Shown here: positions 25,773 to 46,323 of the stretch, piece after piece
Position numbering within the stretch: position 1 is the first letter of the stretch
How the letters are laid out: each line of letters starts with the position of its first letter
Origin: Undaria pinnatifida
Lineage: Eukaryota > Sar > Phaeophyceae > Laminariales > Alariaceae
Direction of reading: 5' to 3'
NCBI GenBank assembly: GCA_012845835.1
Contig: JABAKD010000016.1
Coordinates: 4,825,919 to 4,889,918 of the forward strand
Length of the DNA stretch: 64,000 bases
Program-made: the position numbers and the translations under genes
Notes under the pieces: model-generated
What the model saw: the letters and a program-made list of their open reading frames with translations, nothing else
What the model was told of the DNA's origin: nothing
The model's database searches: none

Positions 25773-26453
25773 TGTTATAAGGTTTCGAGTGGGTAGGCTA
25801 TTGGTTAATCTCTTGCAAGTGGTCAAACGGACTAATACCCCACTAATACCTTAACAACTGGCGTCGTCGACAGACCACGGGTTTTTTGGGTCGTGGGTTC
25901 AAATCCCACATCCACCATGATACATTTTTTCAGACTTTCCCCATGTCGAACATGAAAAATGCTCTCCCCGGTATACCCAAGAAATGAAACGGCTTGGATA
26001 ATTGACAGGTCCGCCCGCATATATATTATCCGGCCGACCTGCTATCCCGCCGTTTCAGGGGGGGAGAGTGTTATGAGGCTTAGTTTGGGTAAGCCATAGG
26101 TTAACATTTTGCAAGTGGTCAAACGGACTAATACCCCACTAATACCTTAACAAATGGCGTCGTCGACAGACCATGGGTTTTTTGGGTCGTGGGTTCGATC
26201 CCCGCCATCCACAATAATAATAAACTTTTCAGATTTTCCCCACCCATGTCGAACTTGAAAAATACTCTCCCCGGTATGCCCAGGAAATGAAACGGCTTGG
26301 ATACTGACAGGTCCGCCTGCATATCCGGCCGACCTGCTATCCCGCCGTTTCAGGGGGGGAGAGTGTTATAAGGCTTCGAGTGGATAGGCTAATAGTTAAC
26401 CTTTTGCAAGTGATCAAACGGACCAGTCTAATACCCCACTAATTACCTTAACA
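25773..26453 (+). mobile_element. Tandem TRIM array: LTR-int-LTR-int-LTR, with 4-bp TSD
   Basis: Three LTRs (25773-25856, 26069-26152, 26364-26453; 84-90 bp) share two internal regions of about 212 bp. Each LTR begins TGTTAT and ends TTAACA, giving the standard TG...CA ends with short inverted repeats. Two bases after LTR 1 and LTR 2 comes TGGCGTCGTCGACAGACC, a plausible primer-binding site. The polypurine tract CAGGGGGGGAGAG sits directly before LTR 2 and LTR 3. TCAC flanks both outer ends. Outer LTRs 1 and 3 share 'TTCGAGTGG' where the middle LTR has 'TTAGTTTGG'. The interior also holds 'GTGGGTTC(A/G)A(A/T)(C)CCC', tRNA T-arm-like. No protein is encoded. Confidence 0.9.
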
Positions 26454-27057
26454 TCACACTGGTACTACTACTACTGTAACATAACAAGCTCTTTAAGACT
26501 TGTCTTCTAGTTCCACACACACGCGACGGACGAACTGAACAGCGTTCAATTCCGCGAGGCAAAAGCATCATCCCCCTTTTTTTTCCACTATTATACGCAC
26601 ATACATGCCTTCAAAGGCATGTGAAACCCTTTCATGCCCAGCCGTATCCCGTATCTTACTTCCTTGTTATATATAGGCTCCCAGGGTCCCAGAGGAATAC
26701 CATAACACCCCCCCCCCCCCGTTCCTTTGCGCTTTGCGGTCTTGGACTTTCGTGCTCCCCTCCCTGCGGCTTGAATTTTTGCGATATGGTGAATCCGCAG
26801 TGGAATGGTTGGCTGCGGTGCGCCAATCAAAATCGCCATATATTTTCGTCAGTGAGATGCAGAGCCACTCGCTCGGGCGAATGCTCGAGTCCGACCACAA
26901 CAGTGAACTAGGGGATGCCCCTCCCTAGCGTAACCTTGTTATGTATAGTCATTAGAATGGTCATTAGTATAATAGTCATTCAGGCCATCCTCGCACCTCG
27001 GCCGCCCAACACCAGGACAAGACAGACAATAGGAGCAAGAAGGTCCCCTATCCCTTA

Positions 27058-27466
27058 TGTTAAGGAACTAGTAGTAGTTGGGTATTAGTCCGTTTGACCA
27101 CTTGCAAAATGTTAACCGCAATTTTAGATTACCCAAACGAAGCCTTAACACCCTTCCCCCCCTGAAACGGCGGGATAGTTCAGGTCGGCCGGATATACGG
27201 GCGGACCTGTCAATACTCAGGCGGTTTCATTTCCCGGGGATACCGGGGAGATTATTTTTCAAGTTCGACATGGGTATAAAGGGGAAAGTCTGAAAAGGTT
27301 TATTATTATTGTGGATGGTGGGATTCGAACCCACGACCCCCAAAAACCCATAGTTTGTCGACGACGCCATCCGTTAAGGTATTATTAATAGTGGGGTATT
27401 AGTCTGTTTGACCACTTGCAAAAGGTTAACCACAACTATTGCTTACCCAAACTAGGCCTTATTGCA
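27058..27466 (-). mobile_element. Miniature LTR retrotransposon (TRIM), copy 4
   Basis: Reverse-oriented copy with LTRs near 27058-27150 and 27372-27466. It has the same interior, including 'gtgggattcgaacccacga', and a pyrimidine-rich tract next to the left LTR, the complement of the polypurine tract. Confidence 0.8.
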
Positions 27467-27494
27467 CCTACTAGATGGTACCGCCTCAATATAT

Positions 27495-27630
27495 GGCTAC
27501 AGCAGGGCCCCCTCTATAGTACCGGTTGCCTGATATAATAATGTCTGTAAAATCTTTGGGCATACAGACGGAAACAATCGACCAGCAGTGGCGGTAAGCG
27601 GAATATAGCGCCGGTTGCCGCTATGACGCG
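27495..27630. repeat. CTATAGTGC-type repeat, copy 3
   Basis: 'ccctctatagtaccggttgcc' faces 'gaatatagcgccggttgcc'. A related short piece lies at 27895-27955. Confidence 0.5.
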
Positions 27631-28079
27631 TGCTACGACAGAGGTGCACCACTTTCCCCCCCGAGGTTTCCTCAATTTTTTTGGAGCTTAAGACCTCTCC
27701 CAAAAACGGATCTGGAGAAAATCGAAACCCTGCAACCGCATGAAAAAAATTTGCCGAGGTGCACGACGAAAATCGTGCAACAAACAAAATGGCCTATTAT
27801 CTTTTTTTTTTCCAAGAATTTTGGATTAAGGAACCACGTCATTCAAAGAACAAAATCGCCAAAAAAGGTATGCCTCTCTCTATCGTAGCACGCGTCCTAT
27901 GGTGCCGGTATTTCCCTCTATAGTGCACATATCAGCACTATAAAGGGACCACTCCTACGTCTACTGTACATTCCGTACGTAAAACTCTTCAAGCGGTCCT
28001 GTCGCCTCTAGGCAGGGTCACAAACGAGATAATACGTTTTGTCCTTGAGGTGACCCCTCGAGCGTAATAAGCGCCCAGA

Positions 28080-28205
28080 TTTTGGAGTTGTCTCTTAAAT
28101 AGGAGAGTAGGAACGGTGCCGTCTCGAAAGGAGTGCGTGATGGTCAATGGTCTAATGACTAAGGCAAGCAAGAAATGGGTACGCCTCCCCCCCCCCCCCC
28201 CCCCC
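28080..28205 (-). repeat. Dispersed repeat 'tgatcattgaccacgcat', inverted copy with poly(C)
   Basis: Complement of the block at 12879-12965, with the associated homopolymer present as a C-tract of about 22 at 28187. Orientation relative to the homopolymer is conserved. Confidence 0.65.
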
Positions 28206-28209
28206 CCCC

Positions 28210-31200
28210 TCCCCCGAGGGTTCTTCGTTGCCAACCACCGGGGGTGTGGTCGCGCCACATCAACAACCCACGTCGGCGTCGTGTATCATCGCGCACCCTT
28301 AAACCCTGACCAAACAAAAGAGAGATCATCACATCTACCTGCTGCTGCGGAACCGACCGCTCTTCTTCACTCCCTCTTTTTTTTCTTTGGGCGTGACGTC
28401 GGCGGATGGGATCTGAATTTTTCCCAGGTATCAAGGAGAACGCCTGTCTATACTATTTCTTTTTTGAAACGGGACGTCGGTTTCTAAAGTTTTGTTTCTT
28501 TCAACCCTTTTCTCTCGAACTGCATCCATCTTTTTTCCGGGGACAAAAGAAAAACGCGTGCTAAGACAAAGGCAGCAATTTTTTGGGTCATTTTTTTTTA
28601 TTCTGGCTGAACGCGACAGGGGCTTTCCTCTTCACCCATAATATTGTCGGAAAAAAAAGTCATTTCTTTTGTTTGTAATGTGGATACCAGGTCCTATCCC
28701 CTGTAGATCGTACCGCCTTGTTACCACTAGGATCCTTCAAGGCCATCCTGGCTCCTCGAGGGCACTTTGAGGTGTTCCCCCATATCGCTGATCCTCGAGC
28801 GTGCGGTTTTACGCACGCACATAGAAGCCCACTTCGCGGGGTGTGTCTCCAATGAACACCCCTCCATCTTAAGGAAGAGGTCAACCTGCTACGCCCGGGA
28901 CTACCTGCCCACAGGGGAGAAGAAGTATTTTTTTCTTTTTTTTTGCTCAACATGGTTGTTTGTTATTACCTATGCCGAGGGGTATACAATATATGTTCGT
29001 CGGAATTGCACTTCAGAGAGTTTATTTACTCAAAAACATTTTTTTTTTTTTTTTGGGGGGGGGGGTGCTCAGCAGGACGCGCGTGCTACGCGAGATAGAG
29101 GTACTACACATGTACAGCGTTTTATTCTTCAAGGTTCCTCGCGTTAGGCGAGGTTAAGACACCATATGCTCACGATGTGCGTGTCCTTCTTAACCTAAGA
29201 CTGGTTTTAGAGAAACAAACAAATAACCGCTTCGTACAACCAGATGAGGAATCCCATGGTCTCTACGAGGTATGATACAGCGAGAATCACGCTCAAGAAA
29301 ATCCAATTTCCCGACGGATTTTGTTGGGTCGTACTTCGTATGAAAGTGAGTCCCGTCAATTTAAGCAAAAAATCGTTTCAGACGAAATGTAGTGATACTT
29401 GTATGCCTTCTATATGTTATCGTATATAGCACGTGCCTGAAGTCAAATTTAGAGAAGATCTCTCCGCAAAGCAGCCACACCCTTTTTAAAAGGAAAAAAT
29501 AAAATCAAATGTTGCATCGTTACCGCACATACACATATACAGTAGTGGAGCACGTTTCAAAACTACTTGAAAATAGAACATGGGATTTTTTGTGGCAGTA
29601 GCGAGAGGAGTTTTTAAGAATCACTCCTTGTGTAAAGACACGTGTTCATGAACCATAACGCCGAATTCTCTCTATGAACAACAAACAACATGTTATTCTT
29701 ATCGGTTCCCGATTCCTAAGGAACAATATTTCTCTTTTTAACAACACTACTCAGTGTAGACACGTGTGTTTTGCAGTCAACACGAGGAAAAAGGCAGGAA
29801 AGAAACGTGTTCTACCTGCGATAACAGATAGGCATAGCAACTTTTTCGGCTTTTTTACTTTTTTTTTGTTCTGAACAACAGGGGGGAGGGAGCTCCTGAA
29901 ACCCTTTTTAGAGCCTTAAAGCCCCTCCCTATACTAATTCTAAGTAATTTTGTCCCAAGACCGGGTTTCCTACGTAGGGCTTTGTCCTGGTAGCTCTAGC
30001 GAGGATAAGGATTCCTGGCTGCGACAGCACAGCCAGGAGCCTGATGAAATTGATCCAACAAGGATTTGGTCGCGGCTTCGAACCGACCATCGCCCCCCCC
30101 TCGGCTGGTGAGGTGGTGAGGGGCCCCCGCCGGAGGCGCCCCCGGAGGGCCCCGCTGGAGGTGCCCTGCCTTTTACGCGATTAGGCTTCACTAGAGCTAA
30201 AACAGTCGTTGATTTTGACTCGAATCTCAAACGCAATATCCGGGTCACCAAGCGTGGTAGATTGCCTCTGGAACAAGTCGAAAATGCAAGCAAAATATGA
30301 GGCGATATACAGGCGTGTACGGAGTAGTAATGTTGCACACCGCAGGTCAGTCCCCGTATTCCTGCGGCCTCGATGAAGACACTTGACTTGCACACACAGC
30401 AAAAACGTCGACACCAGGATGTTACACTCAACATTCAAGTGTGTGACGCCGAATCGCTCCAAAACGCGACCACGGCATGTACTGCTCCGAGTACGAGTAT
30501 GTATGTATTATTTATTCATTATTCAGCACAAAACCCTCCCTTGGCCGGAAATATACAAGCTGGGTGCTGGACTGTATTGGCACCAAGGGCCAACAAAGGG
30601 CACTCCCATGGCCCATGGCCCAATCTCCCTTCCTCCCCCTCTCTCTGCCGTGCTCTCCCTTCTCTACCCGCACGTTTGGATGGGTTTTCACTGTATTCTG
30701 AGCCAGTTTAGTGGGACGTACGTGAATGGCCAATTATTATATCATCCTGGAATCTTGGCGCCTCTCTCAGCCAGGAGAGATGTACTGCCAAGAGCGATGC
30801 GCACTGCCGGTAGATACTGGCCCAGAACAGAGCCCTAGGGTTTCCAGCTGTATCGGCGTTGATCCAAAATCGAAATCGTCGGAACATCCTTCTAGTTTTT
30901 CTCCTATCTTGACATTTTTGGTATACCTCCTATATATTGTTAATAGGCCGTGGGATGCACCTTCGGTGTACTGCTGTAACAATCAGTGCGTCGGAGAGAG
31001 ATTCGGACCTACTCGACTGAGGCGCCTCAGAACAAAACCAAAATGAGTCGTGTACATATCCGTCCGTGTGGCATGCGTCGGAGACAAAGACACATAAGAC
31101 AGAACAGACAAGCAAGACGAGAAGAAGGAAACGGAACGAGAAAATGACGCGCAAAACATCCCGAAAAAAAACCTCCCTCGGACGAGAAAAAAAACCCGGT

Positions 31201-31850
31201 CGGGTTGGTTTTGATTCGTGTTTAAAAATTATTCTAAACAACCGTCAGCTGCTGCTGCTGCTGCGAGTTTGACAAATTTAGAGGGTTGACACCCATCTCT
31301 GCAAGCTGCTCGTAATACAACCCATCGGTCGCCCGTTTTTAGTCGTGAGTCGCCACGAATGAGTCAAAACCTCATCAATCAGTAGTAACAACAACAACGA
31401 ACGGGTACCATAAGCCCGCAACGAACAACTTCGTTTTTTTTTTTTTTGCTTTTTTGTATTACGCGCTGACATCGAGACACACCGATATCGACATCGACAC
31501 CACAAGGGCGAGAACCAGAAAAAAAAAAGAGTCCAGAGAGAGAGAGAGATAATGTGAAACCAAACGAAACGCACGAAAAACGAACCGAAACCATTTCCAC
31601 CGCATCATCACCATAGATCGGGGTAAAAATAAACACAACTCTGGCTCCGCAATGCTGAAAGATGCGGGGAGGCCGGACGTGAGGGGTCGGCGGGGGGCGC
31701 GGGGAGACTACCTTGCTGCGCCAACCTATTGCAGTGAGGGTATTGCACGAAGCCTACCCACACGGTGCTTACGCGACGCGAGCCGCATGTGCATGCCCAG
31801 CGACAGCGAAGCTGCATGCCAGGAGATAACCGCACTTTAGTCATCCAACT
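28210..31850. other. Interval between convergent genes, no gene recognised
   Basis: A GC-rich block at 30090-30170 and frames at 29970-30434 and 30181-30462 on the minus strand were inspected, but no domain, splice pattern or homologue could be named. 28678-28725 repeats the 'tggataccaggtcc' segment, and 29905-29975 the 'aattttgtccca' repeat. The rest is unassigned. Confidence 0.35.
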
Positions 31851-31854
31851 GCTG

Positions 31855-32075
31855 ACCCAACAAGCACAATGCTTCACGTCTCCCACGCGCTGAACAAGTG
31901 CTTCAGTCATCCAACTGCTGACCCAACAAGCACTATGCTTCACGTCTACCACGCGCTGACCAAGTGCTTTTGTCAACCAACTGCTGACGCAAGAAGCACT
32001 ATGCTTTATGCCTACCAAGCGCTGACCCAAGAAGTACTATGCTTTACGTCTACCAAGTGCTCACCAAGTGCATGC
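31855..32075 (+). repeat. Tandem repeat of about 58-66 bp
   Basis: About four units of 'ccaactgctgacccaacaag' plus 'cactatgcttcacgtctacc' plus 'acgcgctgacc'. Confidence 0.88.
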
Positions 32076-32394
32076 ATGCATTGCACGAACTCTGCTCACA
32101 CCGCGAGTACGGTGCGACGCGAGCCGCACGGGCGCGCACAGATGTCTTAAGCCAAGCTACACGCCAGGAAAAACCCAACCACACAGCTCGCGACTGTCGT
32201 TCCCATGCCATCTAGCCGCCACCCCCCCACCCAAATACAGGTAACACCAGCCCCCATCCTTGGCCTCTAATAGAGCCCCCCCGGGTCCGCTCATCACCCA
32301 AGAACCATCAGCGCGCGCGCTCATATAGAGCGATCGGGGGGAAGGAGGGCAAAACACTCCCAAGCACGATCGCCGCGCACCCTCTCTCTGCACC

Positions 32395-32570
32395 GCGCTG
32401 CGCTCGCTCTGCGCTCGCGCTGCATCGCGCTACGCTCGCGCTGCATCGCGGTACGCTCGCGTTGCATCGCGGCACGCTCGCGCTGCATCGCGGTGCGCTC
32501 GCGCTGCATCGCGCTGCATCGCGTCACTATGCATCGCGTCATAATGCTCGCCCTGCATCGAGCCACCCCT
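32395..32570 (-). repeat. About 18-21-bp repeat, GCTCGCGCTGCATCGCG
   Basis: Nine or so units; the minus-strand frame 32321-32647 stays open and reads repeated A-M-Q-R-E-R. I see no surrounding gene and treat it as a minisatellite. Confidence 0.8.
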
Positions 32571-32639
32571 GATTCTGCATGGCGAAACCCTCTCTCTCTG
32601 CAACGCGCTACGCTGCCCTGCACCGCGTAATGCGCTAAC

Positions 32640-34338
32640 CATAACAACTCCCCTGCTGTACTGTACGTTGAGGTAAATATACCCCCCTAAGCTATCATCA
32701 ATCATTTTTTTTAGCCAGAATAATAAAGATGACATATTACACGGCCAGCCTGCCATATGCCAGACTGACACAAACCCAAAAGAAAAGAAAAAAAACGAAA
32801 AAACACGAAAGCGAACCACGTGGAAAAGAAAGCCAATGAACAAATTCAGCGGCTCCGGCCTACACGCCGTTGCCACCGCCCCCTTCGCTCCCCCCCCCCC
32901 CCCCCCCCGCCCCCGCCCTGCTCTACTCCTCCACTTCCGTCAGCGACTCCCCACCCCCTCGTCCGTCCCCCAACCCCCCGTTAGACGCATATATGCATGT
33001 TTTCGTCCCCAAAACATACCAGTCACAGTACAGGTGAAGTGACACGATACACAACCCACCCCTCTGAAGATCTCACGAAAATAATCAGCATTGTCTACCT
33101 ACCTACCTACCGACCTACCTATCGTTCCATCCACCAATCCCTCCACCCACCCACCCCACCCCCTCCCTCCCCTCATACCCACGCACCCCATCATCCTCAC
33201 CCACCCAACCCAACTCGATCCGGCCCGACCTGCGACGGGATCCGACCCGCGACCAGATCGGACCCTGCGATCCAACCAACGACTCGACCCGCGACCCCAC
33301 CTAGCTCCACTCAAAAACCGACTAAGCCGTACAAGCAAAAGCCAATTTTCGCGTGACACAAACTTTAGTACGCACGGCGGACAGTCTCCGTCATCCCATA
33401 ACCCAACCCCAACCCCCTCAAAGGGAAGACGGCCCACTAGCTACTAACAAGGGTCAAGCCAACTGAATCCAAAAACCGAATCCCGAAACAGGGTCAACAG
33501 AGAGCCCAGCCCGCCCGTCCGCCCGCCCGTCTGCCCGTCCGCACGCCCGCCCGCCCGTCCGCCCGTCCGCTCGCCCGCAAGGTAGAACCGTCTGTGAAGC
33601 ACAGCCGCGAATCAAAGTCGGGGAAAAAAAAAAAAAAAAAAAAAAACGGACTACCTAGCAACAGCAGAATCGCAATTCGGAGGTCGTCGCAAAAACAGAA
33701 TCGCAATTCAGAGTCGTCGTCGCTAAAAACAGAATCGCAACGAAAACAAAAGAAACGAGTCGCAAAAACACATGTCTCTCGCAAAACGGAAGGAATCGCA
33801 GGAAAAACCGTGCCGCTGAACAGAAATATCGAAACACAGAATCGCAAAACCTAACCGAGTCTCGCAAAAAACAGAACCTCGCAAACCGGAAAGCCATCTC
33901 AGCTAAATGCGCAAACCAGAGTGTGCCCGTGCCAACAAACACGGCCGCGGCGACGCGCCTTGGGAAGCGCGATAAAAATCGAAGAAGGAATAATAACAGA
34001 AACAAGGCCAGGGTGGAGGGTGGGGGGGACGGGTGGAGGGGGGGACGGCAGCAGATAGCGCCATATACTTTTGTAGAAAACGGAATGGCCACCGTGCAAC
34101 CAAACCACATACTTCCACGAAGGTGGGAGGGGAGGTGAGGGGAGGGGAAGGGGGGGGGGGGAGAAAGAAGAAAGAGTTCGCCCGCCCGAGCCACAAAACA
34201 TGATCAACAAAAGGGGGTAGGGAGGGGGCGCCCTTAACAAAAGAAAGAAGAAGGCAAAAAGAAAAGGGTCCCCCCCGCCGCGGACAACAACCTTCAGAGG
34301 AGAAAAAGCTTCTATTTTCTTCCTCCCCCTCGCCCCCC
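32640..34338. other. Downstream flank of the kinase gene, low complexity
   Basis: Contains a C-tract near 32889, CTAC/CCAC-rich stretches at 33088-33200, a CGCCCGTC minisatellite at 33500-33590, an A-tract near 33628, and a 'cagaatcgcaa' repeat at 33660-33860. No independent gene is supported. The kinase 3' untranslated region presumably lies at its right-hand end. Confidence 0.45.
33500..33590 (+). repeat. CGCCCGTC minisatellite
   Basis: Near-perfect tandem units of cgcccgtccgcc type. Confidence 0.9.
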
Positions 34339-42879
<8,541 letters not shown>

Positions 42880-43377
42880 CTGAGGTCGAAAACAAAGAGT
42901 TGCGCACACAGAAAAAAATGGAGGCGCCGAGTAGATACAAGGACGTTGAGAACGACGAACGAAGAAAAAAAAAAAACGTTTACAAAACTAATAATTCAAA
43001 AAGCGTGATGCTATCATATTACCCTGGTATGTTGTATTCCGACCCGGAATTTTATATCTATATATTTTTTCAGCCTGTCATGTCCGCCGCACGCACGAGA
43101 TAGTCAGAGGCGTATTACATATACAGCACTCGGCCAACGAACATATCGTATCGCCCGTATAAACAAATGTACATTTTTTATTTCCCCGCCAAAACCATCC
43201 CATCCGCGACAGCACACGACCGCAGTACGAGCAGTAGCACAAGCCCCATTGGCAGCCGCTCTTACTCCCACGTCAATGTATCCACAGTATCATATTTGTA
43301 CCAAAAGATGCCATGACCTGTTTATTGAGGACGATCCGAAAACAAACCCTCAAGTTAGTTATCCGGCGATATTCTAC

Positions 43378-43489
43378 CTTTCTCACAATATATTCAGGGA
43401 CGCCGTTTGAGCGCTGCCGACAAGTAAAAACATAACGCAATGAATGGTATTCGATGTGTCGCGGGAAGAAAGCCCGCAAAACCTTAGAT
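43378..43489 (-). CDS. Tentative upstream MAP kinase exon, PH-like
   Basis: Acceptor 'actcctgcag' and donor AGAAAG/GTAGAA delimit 37 codons plus 1 nt in the phase required by the next exon. The peptide includes HSLRYVFTCRQRSNG and EYIVRK, which, joined to WVNALE, would look like the last strand and C-terminal helix of a PH domain. This is inference; the stretch could be non-coding. Confidence 0.35.
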
Positions 43490-43614
43490 CTGCAGGAGTC
43501 ACATAGACCGCGCTCTCAGCTACAATAACCCTATAACCTACGAATAATACTGCTGTCCAAGTATGGCTCTTGCTGCTGCACCTGGAATCAGCTGTTATAT
43601 GGCACATGGGATGT

Positions 43615-43715
43615 GCTGTTCGTTGTAGCTGTTCTCACATTAACTCGCATGATCAAGTCCGTGGTCACAGGACAGGCTCCAGTCACTCTGGAGTAGAAGA
43701 TCACCTCAGGAAAAT
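43615..43715 (+). repeat. Dispersed repeat 'aagtccgtggtcacaggaca'
   Basis: 'cacattaactcgcatgatca' plus 'gtccgtggtcacaggacagg' plus 'ctccagtcactctggag' recurs at 50095-50170, inverted at 51960-52060, and in part at 50480-50520. Confidence 0.8.
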
Positions 43716-43884
43716 AAAAACTAAAAACATAGACAGTCGTATATATACAGGCGTGTAACAAAACCAAAGCAAGTCTGACATCAGCTGAAACATAAAAAAG
43801 TGAAATCGGAAGCCTGATATAAAAAAATCGATCCCTTTGAAACACAAGAGGAAAAAACACGTCTTTTCACGGAACGGATTATTT

Positions 43885-44110
43885 CTCGCCGGTCGGATCG
43901 GGTCGGGTCGGGTCAACCCGACCCGTCATGTTTTATAAAAATAGTTCAAATACGTCAGCCGTGAGCTGTTTGAACAACCTCCTGATTCGATCCAACACCC
44001 TACCCGTGAGGTTTCCAACACTCCCTGACCCGACCCGACTTGACCCGCGAGTTTTGGAAAACCTCCTGACCCCACCCGCGGGCCGGATCTTGCTTGGCCC
44101 GTGAAAAAAA
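43885..44110. repeat. CCCGACCCGA minisatellite, copy 2
   Basis: Same unit type as 40240-40445: 'cgggtcgggtcgggtc', 'gaggtttccaacactccctg' and 'acccgacttgacccg'. Confidence 0.85.
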
Positions 44111-44695
44111 CGGAGAAAAAAGTGTCCCCAACAGCTATCAATAGATGACGACTACAGCATCCGCCAAACGATACAACCCGGGTAGTCCAGATAAGGTGCA
44201 GCGTCCGAAATACAACGTACCAGGTAGGGAGGGAGACAATATACCAAGTAGAGACCAGAGTACGACACGAGCTTACAGGTAGTACGATGATACTTGCAAT
44301 AACAACACTATTAGTACTATCTGTTGCCCACTGTTCCTCTTACAGGCGGTCGGCATGCACGCCACGCATGCATGAATGCCGCTGCAATTCTCGCCCGTAA
44401 ACTTCTCTTACCACACCGCGAAAACGATCCAGCACCAATTCCAAGTGAAATTATTGTGCACCAGGTACAGGGGTGCGTTCACTGCGAGGGTTACAAGGTC
44501 AAGCCTTGTACTGCTGCAACACTGACCCCACTCAACCTCCAACCATCATACTTCGCATCCCCAGCTCCAAAAATGTCAGTGCATGCCCATAAAGGGGTTA
44601 AGGTCTACAAGACCCGGACAACGAAATATGTTTCAAAACAGCAATGAAGTCCCGACCAAAGGGGTAAAGATAAAAAAAAATGATATCTGAACCCT

Positions 44696-45185
44696 ACCCA
44701 TAGGAATTACAGCACAGCAGGTACCGCTGGGTTTGCAGATACGAGCATGCGGGATGCTCTGTACCACAATAGCACAGGTCAGGAGGACCAACGCCCGAAC
44801 GCGTAGGGTGGGCCGTAACTGGGCCAAGTCCGGCGGAAACCTGCCTTCTCATGGCCGGGGGTTTTGTTAGTGGGTGAGCTTGCCCACGTTCCACACTACC
44901 CGGAGCGACGACGTTCCAGGTCTCTACAGTATCTCCACCGCACCCGATCCCCAGGGATTAGATCGGGTCGACATACTCATGCATCCGCATACCACGGCAG
45001 CTTGTGCTGCTGCAGAAATAACGGTGGCCGCCGGTAGGCACAGCCCGCGCTGATATTGCCACGGGAACCGAAGGACATGCCCGCTAACATAAAAGCGCTG
45101 GACTGCGACTGCAAATGAGTTAACTTGACACACGACATGTGCGAAAATACGTGGAAGTGTGGTGAGCACAACTATTTTTTTCCCT
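44696..45185 (+). mobile_element. 5'-truncated poly(A) retroposon family, copy 1
   Basis: Shares with 46806-47238 the blocks 'ggaccaacgcccgaa', 'ttttgttagtgggtgagctt', 'gggtcgacatac', 'gagttaa..tcgacacacgac' and 'gaaaatacgtggaagtgtgg'. No reading frame is conserved. Confidence 0.72.
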
Positions 45186-45289
45186 CCATTGGCCGTTCTT
45201 CAATCAATTTACTATCCTTGCACTACCCTTGCCCTCCCTCCCAGGAGTACCTCAAATCCGGGGTCAAATAGCGGACCCTCCCCCCTCCC

Positions 45290-46323
45290 TCCCCACCGCG
45301 GTTACGTGCCTTCATTTTTATCGCGAGAAAAATTCAGAATTTTCTTCCCTCGTTGACTCGCGTCGAATTGTACCTACCCACGCTGCTACATAGGCGCTCT
45401 CAGGCCATTTCTTATGCAGTCGGATTCCGCCAGTCGAAAACGGCCCTTTTCGACTGGATTATTTTTCGACTGGATTCTTCTGGTCCTTCTTCTTATCGTC
45501 AGTCGAGTTGATTTCATAGTTTTTGTGCTATTCCTAGAGGCGGTTGGTGTGATGGAGTACTGCTGTACAGCAGGCGAAATCGGTTGGCAGCTCTGTGCTT
45601 CGCGCTGTCTCCGCGAGCAACGGCTCGACGAACCTTCGTTCCAGCGAGTTGGTGGCTTTGGGCTTAGCCGAAAGCCGCCAAAGCTACGTTCGTGGAGTTG
45701 CACTCAGCCGAGAGCCGCCAAAGCTACAGCAGGCGCAGCCGTTGTTGGCAGCATGGGATCGAGACCGCGCGCAGCTGCCGTCGTGTGATACACGCTGCTG
45801 GCGAGCGGAACTAGGAATGCGCCACGCCGACTTGCTGCGAGAAGCAACAGCAGGGATAGCCAAGCCAGCGTCAGCGCCTTGTATGATACTGCAGTGTGGT
45901 ACCTGGTATGGGTGTGTGGCCGTGTGGCCGTGTGGGTGTGTGTTTAATGGTGTGGTGGGATGGGTGATGCGATCGGTTCAAAAAACACGTGTAAAACTTT
46001 TTCGACTGAGTTTTTTTACTGGAGGATCCAGTCGAAAAAGTCAAGTTTTTCGATTGGATCCGCCAGTCGGAATTCTCAGTCGAAAAAAGTTGAGTCGAAA
46101 AAGCCCTTTTTCGACTGCGTAAGAAAGCCCGATTTGGGCTTCAGTCGAAAAAGGTCGTTTTCGACTGACAAATCCGACTGCAGAAGAAATGGCCTCAGCA
46201 GTTGATCCTTTTTGTTGCATTTCTGCAACTGAAAAAGTCAAATCTCACCATGGTGGGAATCGAACCCAAGGACCAACGCTAGTAGTATTCGAGGGTAACC
46301 ACCAGACCACCGGGGCGACCGGC
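45290..46323 (-). mobile_element. tRNA-derived SINE split by a TIR transposon
   Basis: On the minus strand the head (46323 down to about 46250: 'GCCGGTCGCCCCGGTGG', then 'TTGGGTTCGATTCCCACC') continues into 'aaaaaggatcaactgctgag' at 46194. It resumes at 45403 with 'ctgagagcgcc' and runs into the 'cgcgataaaaatgaaggcac' body. The 5-bp CTCAG is present on both sides of the inserted element. Confidence 0.82.
45404..46193 (-). mobile_element. TIR transposon, copy 2, inside a SINE
   Basis: 790-bp element with terminal inverted repeats GCCATTTCTTATGCAGTCGG and its near-complement ending CTGCAGAAGAAATGGC, flanked by the target-site duplication CTCAG (45399-45403 and 46194-46198). It is nearly identical to 1134-1943 but inverted. 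No transposase frame; presumably mobilised in trans. Confidence 0.85.

Noticed and set aside
29970-30462. Minus-strand reading frames of 93 and 154 codons
   Set aside because: Two overlapping frames in different phases with no recognised motif, no splice logic, and a GC-rich palindromic block inflating one of them.
32321-32647. AMQRER-repeat protein
   Set aside because: An 18-21-bp repeat generates the frame; no conserved flanks or gene context.
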